From assembly GCA_023436715.1 (NCBI GenBank), contig JAEZIJ010000017.1, positions 1 through 35,626 on the forward strand: 35,626 nt of DNA, read 5' to 3'. The translations under genes and the position numbers were made by a program. Origin of the DNA: Acidobacteriota bacterium. Its GTDB lineage: Bacteria; Acidobacteriota; Terriglobia; Bryobacterales; Bryobacteraceae. Under the pieces are notes generated by a model, which saw nothing but the letters and a program-made list of their open reading frames with translations, was not told where the DNA came from and searched no databases. Positions 1 through 7,736 of this stretch are shown here, piece after piece; the first letter of the stretch is position 1; each line of letters opens with the position of its first letter.

Positions 1-9
1 CGCATGCGT

Positions 10-61
10 GGCCCCTACGAAAACGCACGCGGTCCTGTAGGGGCCGGGCATGCCCGGCCCC
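10..61. repeat. REP-like palindromic element
   Basis: GGCCCCTAC at 10-18 is the reverse complement of GTAGGGGCC at 37-45. A perfect 22-bp palindrome with a GGGCAT/GCCC centre lies at 40-61. A near copy of the palindrome lies at 25392-25415, between two convergent genes. It reads as a dispersed intergenic palindrome just after the end of the phosphorylase gene, and could also act as a transcription stop. Confidence 0.6.
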
Positions 62-124
62 CTCCCGGTCGGGGTTTAGGGCCGACGCGGTCTCATCCCC
101 TTTAGTCCGGCAACTGTCCCGGCC

Positions 125-2653
125 TTACCGCGACCAGACGATGAACGGCGCCTCCAGCGGCACTGCGACACCGGGTTTGAACGGCACGATTCTCGGTGTG
201 TAGTCGCTTGCCGGGCGGCTTGCCGGAACTCGCGCCGAGTAGACGAACCCGTTTGCCGATCCGACCAGCGCCTGGCCCTTCTCCATCGGCTCGCGCACGG
301 GCCGTTCTCCATCGAGCGGATCGGCGTAGAGTTCCACGCGCACCGAGGCCGGGTCCAGTTCGCCCAGGTACACCTGCGCCTCGAAGGAGTGTTCGTTGCC
401 GGCGGTTGCCGCCCTTACGGCCCCAAAGCGAACGTGACCCCAGTGGGCCGCGACGACTTTCTGCCAATGCAGTATCTCGGCTCCCAGCGATCCGCTCCGG
501 GCGGCGCGTTCGGAGTACGCCGCGGCGGCGGGGACATAGTGGGAATCCGTGTACTCCCGGACGACGCGGTTTGCCGAATAGGAGGGGGTGAGGCGCGCCA
601 TGCTCTCGCGAATCCTCGCAACCCATTTTCTCGGGATGCCGCGCTCGTCGCGACTATAGAACTCCGGGACGATTTCGCGTTCCAGCAGCGTGTAAAGCTC
701 GCCGGCCTCAGTCGCGTCCCAGGCGGGGTCTTCACCGTGCTCGTTGCCGTCCCCGATCGCCCACCCTGCATCGGGCGAATAGGCTTCAGCCCACCAGCCG
801 TCGAGTTCCGACAGGTTCAGGCCCCCGTTGGCCAGCACCTTCATGCCGCTCGTGCCGCATGCCTCCCAAGGGCGGCGCGGGGTATTGATCCAGACGTCAA
901 CTCCCTGCACCATGTTCTCGGTGACCAGCATGTCGTCATCCACGAGGAAGATCACCTGCGAATGGATCTCATGCCGCCGGATGAAGTCGTACCACTGCTG
1001 CAACATCTCCTGTCCGCCCGCATCCTGCGGGTGGGCCTTGCCGGCCAGAATCAACTGCACCGGGCGGTCCCGGTTGGTCAGGATGCGGACGAGCCGTTCG
1101 GGGTCGTGAAGTAGAAGGTTCGGCCGCTTATACGTTGTGAACCGGCGGGCGAAGCCAAGCGTGAGGACGTCGAAGTCGAAGCAATGCTCCGCTCCCAGAA
1201 TTTCCTCGGCGGATGCACCCTGGCTCGCGCGCTGGCGTGCCAGCCGCTTTCGCGCGTACGCGATCATGGCCCGTCTGGCGTAGGTCCGAAGTTGCCACAG
1301 GTGTTCGTCCGGCACCCGCCGCAGGCAAGGCTCCACGTGCTCCATTTCGCTGAGCCAGCGGCCTTTTCCGCAGCTTTCCGTCCAAAGCCTGTCCGCCTCC
1401 GCCGAGTCCCAGGTCGGCACGTGTACGCCGTTGGTGACGTGACCTACGGGAACCTCGTTCTCCGGCCACCGCGGAAACAGGACGCGAAAGAGCCGGCGGC
1501 TGACCTTCCCATGGAGCCGGCTGACCCCGCTGACGTCGCGGCTGCACCGGATGGCGAGATAAGCCATGTTGAATGGCTCCGCGCAATCGGCCGGGTCCCG
1601 TCGGCCAAGAGCGAGGAAGTCCCGGAATGGAATGCCGAGCCTGTGTTCCGCGTAGCTCTTGAGAAAACGTTCCATCAGGTCGGGCTGAAAGCGATCGAAG
1701 CCTGCATCCACCGGGGTGTGAGTTGTAAAAATGTTGCCGGCGCGAGTGACGGCTAGAGCGGCATCGAAGGGCAGTTTTGTGTCCGCCATGCACGATTTGG
1801 CGCGTTCGAGCGCGACGAACGCGGCATGCCCCTCATTCAGGTGGCAGACTTCCGGCCTCAGGCCGAGCGCACGCAGCAGGCGCCAGCCGCCAATCCCCAA
1901 GACCACTTCCTGCTTGAGCCGCAGTTCCGGGCCTCCGCCGTACAGCTCGCTCGTGATGCCCCTGTAAGAAGGCGGGTTGGCGGGATCGTTCGCATCGAGA
2001 AGGTAAAGCATCAACCTGCCAACCCTGACCTGCCATGTGCGGATCCAGAGCGTCAGGCTGGGCAGGTTGAGTGCGACACGCAGCCACTCTCCGTTCTTCT
2101 CGCGCAGGGGCGTGATCGGCAACTGGCCCGGATCGTTGAAGGGGTAGAGCGCCTGCTGGCGTCCGTAGGGGTCGATCTCCTGACGGAAGTAGCCTTGCTG
2201 ATAAAGCAGCCCGACCGCCACAACGGGGACGCCCAGGTCGCTGGCGGACTTCAACTGATCTCCCGCGACGTTGCCCAGCCCGCCGGAGTAGATCTGCAGC
2301 GCCTCGCTCAGCATGTACTCCATTGAGAAGTACGCCGCGAGTGTAAGGTTTGAATTCGGGTGCGTCTTCTGAAACCAGGCGGGGGACTCCTCCGATGCGC
2401 GTTTCTCCTCGAGCAGTTCATCCACGCGGCTGCGAAACGACGGGTCGGAGGACACCTCTCGCAGCTTTTCGCGGGAGACGGTTTGAAGCACAACCCAGGG
2501 GTTCTGGGTCAGTTCCCATAGCTCCGGGTCCAGCCGGCCCCACAACTCGTCCGCCGAGTGGTTCCAGGACCACCGCAGGTCCAGGGCTAATTCTGAGAGG
2601 GCGTCGAGTCCAGCTATTTCGGAACCGAGCCCCGTGTAAACCGGATCGCTCAT
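125..2653 (-). CDS. glgP: alpha-glucan (glycogen) phosphorylase, GT35 family
   Basis: This 842-residue cytoplasmic enzyme should release glucose-1-phosphate from glycogen or maltodextrin by phosphorolysis using pyridoxal phosphate. The N-terminus (about residues 13-75, containing LALDLRWSWNHSADELW) is the DUF3417-type extension of the short bacterial alpha-glucan phosphorylases, which differ from the E. coli GlgP/MalP type. The C-terminal half contains TYKRPNLL and the PLP-site motif GTSGMK; Lys605 is the expected Schiff-base lysine, followed by NGGLNLSELDGWW. The length fits the family. ATG at 2653 has GGAG eight bases upstream. The HAD gene upstream on the same strand ends 48 bp before it, so the two may be cotranscribed. 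The gene symbol follows the general name for the family; the true substrate could be maltodextrin. Confidence 0.93.
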   Translation of the reverse strand: MSDPVYTGLGSEIAGLDALSELALDLRWSWNHSADELWGRLDPELWELTQNPWVVLQTVSREKLREVSSDPSFRSRVDELLEEKRASEESPAWFQKTHPNSNLTLAAYFSMEYMLSEALQIYSGGLGNVAGDQLKSASDLGVPVVAVGLLYQQGYFRQEIDPYGRQQALYPFNDPGQLPITPLREKNGEWLRVALNLPSLTLWIRTWQVRVGRLMLYLLDANDPANPPSYRGITSELYGGGPELRLKQEVVLGIGGWRLLRALGLRPEVCHLNEGHAAFVALERAKSCMADTKLPFDAALAVTRAGNIFTTHTPVDAGFDRFQPDLMERFLKSYAEHRLGIPFRDFLALGRRDPADCAEPFNMAYLAIRCSRDVSGVSRLHGKVSRRLFRVLFPRWPENEVPVGHVTNGVHVPTWDSAEADRLWTESCGKGRWLSEMEHVEPCLRRVPDEHLWQLRTYARRAMIAYARKRLARQRASQGASAEEILGAEHCFDFDVLTLGFARRFTTYKRPNLLLHDPERLVRILTNRDRPVQLILAGKAHPQDAGGQEMLQQWYDFIRRHEIHSQVIFLVDDDMLVTENMVQGVDVWINTPRRPWEACGTSGMKVLANGGLNLSELDGWWAEAYSPDAGWAIGDGNEHGEDPAWDATEAGELYTLLEREIVPEFYSRDERGIPRKWVARIRESMARLTPSYSANRVVREYTDSHYVPAAAAYSERAARSGSLGAEILHWQKVVAAHWGHVRFGAVRAATAGNEHSFEAQVYLGELDPASVRVELYADPLDGERPVREPMEKGQALVGSANGFVYSARVPASRPASDYTPRIVPFKPGVAVPLEAPFIVWSR

Positions 2654-2670
2654 AGTGTGCTCCGTTGAAA

Positions 2671-2712
2671 CCGCTCCCTTGCGGTCCTGCCCGGTACAAT
2701 TTCATCCCCTTC
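2671..2712. repeat. copy of a dispersed intergenic element
   Basis: GCGGTCCTGCCCGGTACA at 2681-2698 recurs exactly at 29705-29722, and both copies are followed by a similar TTTCATC-CCTT tail. In both places the sequence is preceded by a small CCGC-6-nt-GCGG hairpin whose loops differ (TCCCTT here, GAGGGA there). TCCGTTGAAA at 2661-2670 also recurs near the second copy. It overlaps the end of the HAD gene and sits in the leader of the phosphorylase gene. Confidence 0.55.
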
Positions 2713-3409
2713 CGGCGAACGATCCACCGAGCAACTCGGGGAGGTGCATGTGCGCCAGGTCTGCTATCTGCTCCAGGCGGACGTCCGCGGCAGGGTAGCC
2801 GGCTGTTGCTCTCGGGTCGTGCGCATAGCGGCCTTGAACCACCCAGACGGTCGTAAGCCTGTCGCCCCAGCCTTCCTTCATTGCCGCCAGGATTCGCAGC
2901 TTGTCGTCGAACATGACATAGTGGAGCGCCGGGTACTTGTTCTCGATGTCATCGAGCATCTGTTCCTTATGTATGTAAATGAGGACGCGCCCGCCCACCA
3001 CGTCCCGGAGCCCGGATCGCTGCACCTTGCGCGGCTGGAACACGGCATCGCCGTCGCTCAGGATCACCGTTGGCCCCCAGGTCCGAAGCCGCGCGGTGGC
3101 AGCGAGTGAGCCTGGGTAGAGGCGTTCGGCGAAGGGGTAGTCGATCAGATAGGATGAAACCTCCAGGATGTGGGGATCGCGCGGGTGCTCAACGCGGTAT
3201 CGCTGAAGCGCTCCCAGATAATCCGCGTACCCCAGCTCCGCTCTCAGTTCCTCGAATATGGCCCAGTAGCGCCGCCGGGAGTTTGTCCCGAGTGCACGTT
3301 CGAGGTGTTCGTGGAGGTCGCGCTCCACACGATCGTTGTCCAGGAGCGTGTTGTCCACATCGAGCAGGAATACAGCCCCGTTACGGTTGCCCAAGCGCCC
3401 CTCCGGCAC
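2702..3409 (-). CDS. HAD-superfamily hydrolase
   Basis: This 235-residue soluble protein carries the haloacid dehalogenase motifs. FLLDVDNTLLDND supplies the nucleophile Asp17 and acid/base Asp19, VILSDGD is motif II, and VMFDDK near residue 168 is motif IV with its acidic pair. It is therefore a phosphohydrolase or dehalogenase of unknown substrate. The GTG at 3409 has no Shine-Dalgarno sequence, but TACGAT lies 8 nt upstream, as expected for a leaderless start. An alternative TTG at 3394 has GGAGG five bases upstream, so the exact start is uncertain. It precedes the glycogen phosphorylase gene by 48 bp on the same strand, which would fit a sugar-phosphate phosphatase, but no residue settles this. 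Confidence 0.85.
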   Translation of the reverse strand: MPEGRLGNRNGAVFLLDVDNTLLDNDRVERDLHEHLERALGTNSRRRYWAIFEELRAELGYADYLGALQRYRVEHPRDPHILEVSSYLIDYPFAERLYPGSLAATARLRTWGPTVILSDGDAVFQPRKVQRSGLRDVVGGRVLIYIHKEQMLDDIENKYPALHYVMFDDKLRILAAMKEGWGDRLTTVWVVQGRYAHDPRATAGYPAADVRLEQIADLAHMHLPELLGGSFAGRG

Positions 3410-3417
3410 TACTTTTC

Positions 3418-3423
3418 ATCGTA
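3418..3423 (-). promoter_or_regulatory. -10-like hexamer of the HAD gene, leaderless type
   Basis: On the minus strand TACGAT ends 8 nt before the GTG start at 3409. Transcription would begin about two bases ahead of the start codon. No clear -35 box is visible at the usual distance. Confidence 0.35.
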
Positions 3424-3503
3424 TCGGTTTCACTGTCGGCGGCGCGAGGTTATGTGATATTGTCCACAAAGGAGCTTCGGACCGCACGGACCTAAGTTCC
3501 TGG

Positions 3504-3737
3504 ATGAGACCTGAGAACGTGGTGAATCTTCAGTTTTACGAGAAAGATCCAAAGGAGCGGTCTTCTCACATACTCGGCCCGTTTCACTTTGTGCGAATTG
3601 TGGGCACCGCCGTGCTAGTAGGTCCGGTGGGGTTCTCTCCCGAGGTCGTGGTGGCGAGGGTGATGAACGACGGCCGCTGGCGGTGCCTGGAAAACGGGGC
3701 GCTCTACCGGGCTTTTGCCGTCGTGGCGGAACGATGA
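3504..3737 (+). CDS. small hypothetical protein, 77 aa
   Basis: I do not recognise this protein. It is rich in Val and Phe in the middle (FHFVRIVGTAVLVGPVGF) and has no obvious signal peptide, metal site or repeat. The ATG at 3504 is chosen because the coding character begins there; the frame stays open upstream to 3336, where it is antisense to the HAD gene. An AAAGGAG lies at 3467-3473, too far upstream to serve this ATG. Its stop overlaps the start of the next gene in an ATGA (3734-3737), so the two are probably translationally coupled, which supports both being real. Confidence 0.55.
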   Translation: MRPENVVNLQFYEKDPKERSSHILGPFHFVRIVGTAVLVGPVGFSPEVVVARVMNDGRWRCLENGALYRAFAVVAER

Positions 3738-4027
3738 CACAGACCAGTCCGGCAGATACGGCCAGCTACACTGCCCTGCAGCACCGGCCGTGCCCGAGGT
3801 GCGGTTCCGCACGCATTCACCGCTCCCGGCGGCGGACCGCAATGGAGCGGCTCCTTTCGGTAGCCGGCGCCTGGACGCGGCGCTGCCACGATTGCGGTTT
3901 CCGCTTTGTGCGACTTCTCGGCGCGACCATTCCCGTGGACGAAGCAGACACCGCCCGCAAGACAAGCGCGGGTTCGGCCCGGCGCCGGCTTCGAGCCCCC
4001 AAAATGCCAGACGGGGACCGGCTCTAG
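3734..4027 (+). CDS. small zinc-ribbon protein, 97 aa
   Basis: Four cysteines form two CxxC knuckles, CPRC (Cys20, Cys23) and CHDC (Cys51, Cys54), 27 residues apart, which is the layout of a zinc ribbon. Between them lies a basic stretch (RIHRSRRRTAMER) that could contact nucleic acid. The C-terminus is basic and probably disordered. The start ATG overlaps the stop of the preceding 77-residue gene by four bases. The function is unknown; such ribbons occur in acidobacterial small hypothetical proteins and may mediate DNA, RNA or protein contacts. Confidence 0.6.
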   Translation: MTQTSPADTASYTALQHRPCPRCGSARIHRSRRRTAMERLLSVAGAWTRRCHDCGFRFVRLLGATIPVDEADTARKTSAGSARRRLRAPKMPDGDRL

Positions 4028-4148
4028 CCAGTCCCCGTCGTCTGCTGCGATCCAACGCTCGAACGCGAGGAGAACGGTAACAGAATATCACCAGGCCGCC
4101 TCCCCGGTTCAAGAAGAAGCAACTTTAATATCGCTGCACACAAACTCG

Positions 4149-4177
4149 TTGACAGGCGTTAAATAAAATGTTTTAAT
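4149..4177 (+). promoter_or_regulatory. sigma-70-type promoter
   Basis: A perfect TTGACA -35 box (4149-4154) is separated by exactly 17 bp from TTTAAT (4172-4177, five of six matches to TATAAT). The surrounding DNA is much more AT-rich than the rest of the window. Transcription would start near 4184 and read into the gene at about 4233. This is the best consensus promoter in the window. Confidence 0.7.
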
Positions 4178-4232
4178 CATTCTCACTCCGGATGTTTTGT
4201 GGGTGTACCGGAGCGCAGAAGCGGGGATCACG

Positions 4233-4667
4233 GTGGTGAATAGCGGCAAATCCGGCAATCTTCCGGCGGCCACGGGCATCCTGGGCCGCATCTCCGAGCT
4301 GTGTTCGCTGAGGGACCGGACGTCCGGGCGGTACTGGCAGGCAGAACTCGAACAAACAGTTGGGGGAGCGGAAGCCGACCGCCAGTTGCGCGCTGCTCAT
4401 CGCACGCAGTTCACAGACTGGCTCCGGCTGACCTTGCGGGAGCAGATGGCCGATCTCGTTGCGCTGTTGCCACCGGCGGGAGGCGCCCGCCGGCGCGTCC
4501 TGGCTGAGTGGGTTCGCAGCGCGCCTTATCGTGATTTCGTGCCGGCGGGAGTGGAGGAGTGCGAGCGGCTGCTGTTCCTCTGCGATATGGAAGCGATCAC
4601 GAGCGTGCTGTTTCGCGAGTACGGAATTGAGCAGCCAGGGGATCGGCTCCGGGCGGTGCGCCGATGA
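4233..4667 (+). CDS. hypothetical protein, about 144 aa
   Basis: I do not recognise this family. The product is mostly alpha-helical in appearance, with many Arg, Glu and Leu residues, and no signal peptide or membrane segment. Conserved-looking pieces are CSLRDRTSGRYWQAELE near the start and ECERLLFLCDMEAITSVLF near the end. The frame is open from a TTG at 4197, but the strong promoter predicts a transcript start near 4184 and GGGG at 4223-4226 sits well for GTG 4233 (or GTG 4236), so I take 4233. The stop overlaps the start of the lipoprotein gene (ATGA, 4664-4667), implying coupled translation and a shared role. Confidence 0.6.
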   Translation: MVNSGKSGNLPAATGILGRISELCSLRDRTSGRYWQAELEQTVGGAEADRQLRAAHRTQFTDWLRLTLREQMADLVALLPPAGGARRRVLAEWVRSAPYRDFVPAGVEECERLLFLCDMEAITSVLFREYGIEQPGDRLRAVRR

Positions 4668-5185
4668 GGGGCGCCCGGCTCAGGACGGCGATCGCCTGCT
4701 GCGCACTGGCGGCCATGAGTTGTGCCGGGGACAAAGGTGTCCCTATCGGCCCCTCCTACCCGAAGGCGCAGACTTTCAACCGCGCGTGTGCGGCACTGTG
4801 GCCGGCGATGCTGAACGCGATGACCAGGTCCGGGTTCAGGATGATGCAGCAGGACCGGGCCGGGTGGGTTGCGAATTTCCGCTGGCCGACGGCACAGCTT
4901 CCGGTGACCGGCAGGCCCGACATGGACCTGAACCGGCTGGCTGTAGATCGGGACGGGGCCTGGCAGAAGGCTTCGGAACTGAGGGTGGAGTCCGCTGTTC
5001 TGATCCTGACGCCCCGCAATCCCGGGTGCGAGGCGACCGTGCGCGTAAACTATCGAGGCGAGCAGGGAGGTCTCTGGCGAAGCAGGGAAGGCGACCCGAT
5101 CAGCAGCGGCCTGTTCGAGAGCCTGATCCTGTCCGAATCCGGCTCGGCGATCGCCGGGAAGAATTCGCGGCGCAGGCCCTCGTGA
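4664..5185 (+). CDS. putative lipoprotein, 173 aa
   Basis: The N-terminus has a basic n-region (MRGARLR), a short hydrophobic stretch and AMSC with Cys20 as a possible lipidation site; the lipobox is imperfect. The rest resembles small periplasmic domains: hydrophobic patches alternate with polar loops (AALWPAMLNAMTRSGF, LRVESAVLILTPR), with VRVNYRGEQGG near the end. I do not recognise the family. It is coupled to the preceding gene by an ATGA overlap and shares its promoter, so the two form a small operon. No terminator is obvious, but two palindromes follow at 5194 and 5250. Confidence 0.6.
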   Translation: MRGARLRTAIACCALAAMSCAGDKGVPIGPSYPKAQTFNRACAALWPAMLNAMTRSGFRMMQQDRAGWVANFRWPTAQLPVTGRPDMDLNRLAVDRDGAWQKASELRVESAVLILTPRNPGCEATVRVNYRGEQGGLWRSREGDPISSGLFESLILSESGSAIAGKNSRRRPS

Positions 5186-5193
5186 GTAGGGTG

Positions 5194-5267
5194 GTACCGC
5201 GGTACTAACCCCTGTCGCTATAGCCCGTACGCAATTATTTCAGTGTAGATTTTACTTGGAAGTAAAA
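5194..5267. promoter_or_regulatory. two palindromes after the lipoprotein gene
   Basis: GTACCGCGGTAC at 5194-5205 is a perfect palindrome. TTTTACTT (5250-5257) and AAGTAAAA (5260-5267) form an 8-bp inverted repeat around GG. The second is AT-rich and looks like an operator for a dimeric regulator or a weak terminator, lying 140 bp before the zinc-finger gene. No regulator is identified. Confidence 0.35.
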
Positions 5268-5407
5268 AATTCAGATCCGAAAGTCCGGCATTACCGCACT
5301 AATTTGTTTGGCCTCTGAACTGCATTGCGATCCGCGCAGCCGACCGCAGCATGGGGTGAGTTTGTGCGCCGGAGTGCGCCAACGTGGCCGATACAAGGAG
5401 GATAGGA

Positions 5408-5629
5408 ATGGTTATGCCATTTGGAACGAAAGCCGCGCCAACGCTGCGCCTGTCTGCCGGCCGATGCCCGGACGATGCCTCCGACGTCGCCGATCTTTAT
5501 ATCCTCGACCGGCTCACGCCCGAGCAGACGGAGATCTTTGAAGAGCATTTTCTCTTGTGCCCGGAATGCGCTCAGAAAGTGGAATTGGCGTTTGAGTTTT
5601 CCGTGGCGATGAAAAAGTACCATAACTAA
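5408..5629 (+). CDS. zinc-finger (zf-HC2-like) protein, anti-sigma-like
   Basis: This 73-residue protein has the motif HFLLCPEC, giving His47, Cys51 and Cys54 in the HxxxCxxC pattern of zinc-binding anti-sigma domains. It is preceded by YILDRLTPEQTEIFEEH, the usual lead-in helix of acidobacterial zf-HC2 proteins. It lacks a membrane segment, so any anti-sigma action would be cytoplasmic. ATG 5408 is chosen because AAGGAGGA lies six bases upstream, one of the best ribosome sites in the window; an in-frame start at 5384 has none. The sigma-like gene begins 262 bp downstream on the same strand, which suggests a regulatory pair, though the gap is larger than typical for coupled sigma/anti-sigma genes. 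Confidence 0.75.
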   Translation: MVMPFGTKAAPTLRLSAGRCPDDASDVADLYILDRLTPEQTEIFEEHFLLCPECAQKVELAFEFSVAMKKYHN

Positions 5630-5783
5630 ATCAGGACCAGCCAGCTTTTTGCTACCTGAGATCCCCACTATTGCGTATAGTCGCGGCCGCAAAAGCGCGC
5701 GCGAAGGTCGTTTGGCGCCGGACTTATAACTCCTACCCCCAGAAGCGGTGACAGTAGACCACAAGGAATAGGACCACTTTGTG

Positions 5784-5811
5784 CCGGTATAGTACGAATA
5801 TCGTATACCGG
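5784..5811. promoter_or_regulatory. AT-rich palindrome upstream of the sigma-like gene
   Basis: CCGGTATA (5784-5791) and TATACCGG (5804-5811) are a perfect 8-bp inverted repeat. Inside lies a second inverted pair, TACGA (5793-5797) and TCGTA (5801-5805), so the whole is nearly palindromic with a three-base bulge. It lies about 80 bp before the sigma-like start codon, in a stretch with several TAT steps, and is a candidate operator. The bound protein is unknown. Confidence 0.4.
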
Positions 5812-5891
5812 TGGCATACAGGGGTAGCGTATGGCCAGTGATATAGGACAATATCAATTGCCCGCATTTGCTTGGCACATTGGGACGGAAC

Positions 5892-6434
5892 ATGACCAAC
5901 GAAGGACCTCAGGCGAAGCATTCCGTGGATAAACAGGCGGCAAGATGCGGAATATCGGATATCCTTGAGCGGATCAAAAACCGCGACGAGGAGGCAATTG
6001 CCGAGTTATTCAGGATGATTTCGTCGGGTCTGAAACTGCTGATTCGCCGCCGGCTCGGCCCGGAGGGCGCGGAGGATCGCACGCGCGAAACGTTTCGGGC
6101 TGTCGTCGAGGGAATTCAGAGCGGCGGACTGAGCGATCCCGACTGTCTGTCGGCGTTTGTGCGCGAGACGCTTCAGCGCCAGCTCGCCAGCCGGAACCAG
6201 GCAGCGCCTGCCCAGGCGGAGACCTCCAGGCTGGCCGCAGGATCGGTTGTGGCGATGCGTGAAGTGCTTGAGAGCTTACCAGAGCAAGAGCGCGACGCGC
6301 TCACGCGTTTCTTCGTGCTGGAGCAGCCTGCCGAGCGGGTGATGAGCGAGCTAGGGCTGAGCGAGGCCGGCTTCCGGGCCATGAAAGCTCGCGCGAAGGT
6401 GCGGTTTCTGGAACTCCGCGAAAGTACATCCTAA
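5892..6434 (+). CDS. RNA polymerase sigma-70-family (ECF-like) factor
   Basis: This 180-residue protein has a region 2-like N-terminal half (EEAIAELFRMISSGLKLLIRRRLGPEGAED, about residues 33-62) and a region 4-like C-terminal half. In the latter, LESLPEQERDALTRFFVLEQPAERVMSELGLSEAGFR would give the helix-turn-helix that reads the -35 box. Region 2 is divergent: the usual aromatic residues for -10 melting are not clear, so a non-classical or degenerate member is possible. ATG 5892 is preceded by GGGACGGA; an upstream in-frame start at 5868 is less likely. The zinc-finger anti-sigma-like gene is just upstream, and an inverted repeat lies in the gap. Target genes are not evident. Confidence 0.75.
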   Translation: MTNEGPQAKHSVDKQAARCGISDILERIKNRDEEAIAELFRMISSGLKLLIRRRLGPEGAEDRTRETFRAVVEGIQSGGLSDPDCLSAFVRETLQRQLASRNQAAPAQAETSRLAAGSVVAMREVLESLPEQERDALTRFFVLEQPAERVMSELGLSEAGFRAMKARAKVRFLELRESTS

Positions 6435-6494
6435 CCTCGCTTCCTGTCGCGCACCCCGCTCCGGCTGTATACTGGCTGGCGGCAAGGAGCAATC

Positions 6495-7736
6495 ATGAAT
6501 CGGCGAGCTTTTTTTCGAACCGTTGCGGCTGTCCCGGCGGCCGGCATATTGGCGCGGCGTCGCGCCGATGCGGCGCTTCCCAAGGCGAAAATCACGCGAG
6601 TCCGCATTTACAGACCGCCGAACCTGAACCAGCTTTTCAACCAGAGCAACATGGTGGTGACGGTCGAGACCGACATCGGCATCACGGGCATCGGCGAAGG
6701 CGGCGCGAAGGATACTCTCGAACAGTGCGCGGGAACCCTCATCGGCAAGAACCCTTTCCTGATCGAGGCGATCTGGCAGGAGATGTTCATGGCCTGGTTT
6801 TACCCGCCCGGCCGCGAGAAGGTGCATGCGCTCGGAGCGCTCGACCTGGCTCTTTGGGACATCAAAGGCAAGGCCCTGAAGTTACCCATCCATGAAGTCC
6901 TGGGCGGCGCGGTCCGCAACCACTGCGAGTGCTACCCGACAGGGGGCGTTCGTCCCGCACGCGCCGAGGGCGGCGCCGCGCCCGGCCTCAAGGAGCGCGC
7001 ACAAGCCACCATGGAGGCGGGCTATCGCGTCTTCCGGATCGGGGCCGGCGATACGCGAGAAGGAAGCGGATTCAACACGCGCGAGCGCGTTCATCAAGTT
7101 GCCCGCGACGCCAAGACCGCTCGCGAGGGCGTCGGGCCGGACGGCGATTGGGCCATCGACTTTCATCAGCGCTTCGATTTCAGCGACGGGCTGCGCGGCT
7201 GCAAGCTCATCGAGGAGTACGAACCCTATCTGGTGGAAGACCCCGTGCGGGATGAACAGGCACGGGAAGATCTCCCGAAACTGAGGGCGATGACGAGCGT
7301 GCCCCTGGCGCACGGCGAGGAGTGGGGCCACCGTTGGGACTTTAACAAGCTGGTAGAGAACCACGATATCGACTACGTCCGCGCCACGGTGCCCAATGTC
7401 GGCGGCATCACCGAAATGATGAAGGTCGCCGCGATGTGCGAGACGCATGCGGTCGGCATTGTCCCCCACTTCACCGGCCCGATCGCCACCGCCGCGCTGA
7501 TCAATTGCCTGTCCACGTTCCCCGGACCCTTGCTCCTGGAGTACAACTACGGGGACCGGAAGATCGATTACCTTCCGGAATGTCTGGATTTCAAGGCCGG
7601 CAAGGCCTATCGGAACGACCGGCCCGGTCTCGGCGTAACACTCGACACGAAACCGTTGACGATGGTCGGCGAAGTGACCGAACCGGGGCGCCGCTCAGTC
7701 TACTATCGTCCGGACGGCTCGCTTACGCACTGGTAG
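6495..7736 (+). CDS. Tat-exported enolase-superfamily (mandelate racemase/galactonate dehydratase-like) enzyme
   Basis: The 413-residue product begins MNRRAFFRTVAAVPAAG, a twin-arginine signal, so it should act outside the cytoplasmic membrane. The enolase-superfamily metal ligands are visible as Asp222 (IDFHQRFD), Glu248 (LVEDP) and Glu275 (AHGEEW). His224 in the DxH pair and His325 (VPHFTGP) match the base and acid of galactonate/gluconate-type sugar acid dehydratases, with nearly the same spacing. The likely reaction is dehydration of a sugar acid; the substrate cannot be read from sequence. AAGGAG lies five bases before ATG 6495, and TATACT at 6468-6473 may be its -10 box. It converges on the DoxX gene with a 14-bp overlap. 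Confidence 0.9.
   Translation: MNRRAFFRTVAAVPAAGILARRRADAALPKAKITRVRIYRPPNLNQLFNQSNMVVTVETDIGITGIGEGGAKDTLEQCAGTLIGKNPFLIEAIWQEMFMAWFYPPGREKVHALGALDLALWDIKGKALKLPIHEVLGGAVRNHCECYPTGGVRPARAEGGAAPGLKERAQATMEAGYRVFRIGAGDTREGSGFNTRERVHQVARDAKTAREGVGPDGDWAIDFHQRFDFSDGLRGCKLIEEYEPYLVEDPVRDEQAREDLPKLRAMTSVPLAHGEEWGHRWDFNKLVENHDIDYVRATVPNVGGITEMMKVAAMCETHAVGIVPHFTGPIATAALINCLSTFPGPLLLEYNYGDRKIDYLPECLDFKAGKAYRNDRPGLGVTLDTKPLTMVGEVTEPGRRSVYYRPDGSLTHW

Noticed and set aside
102..2705. Several open frames of 60-240 codons opposite or within the glycogen phosphorylase gene
   Set aside because: They are Arg-, Pro- and Ala-rich shadows of a high-GC gene with clear motifs, and have no ribosome sites or family likeness.
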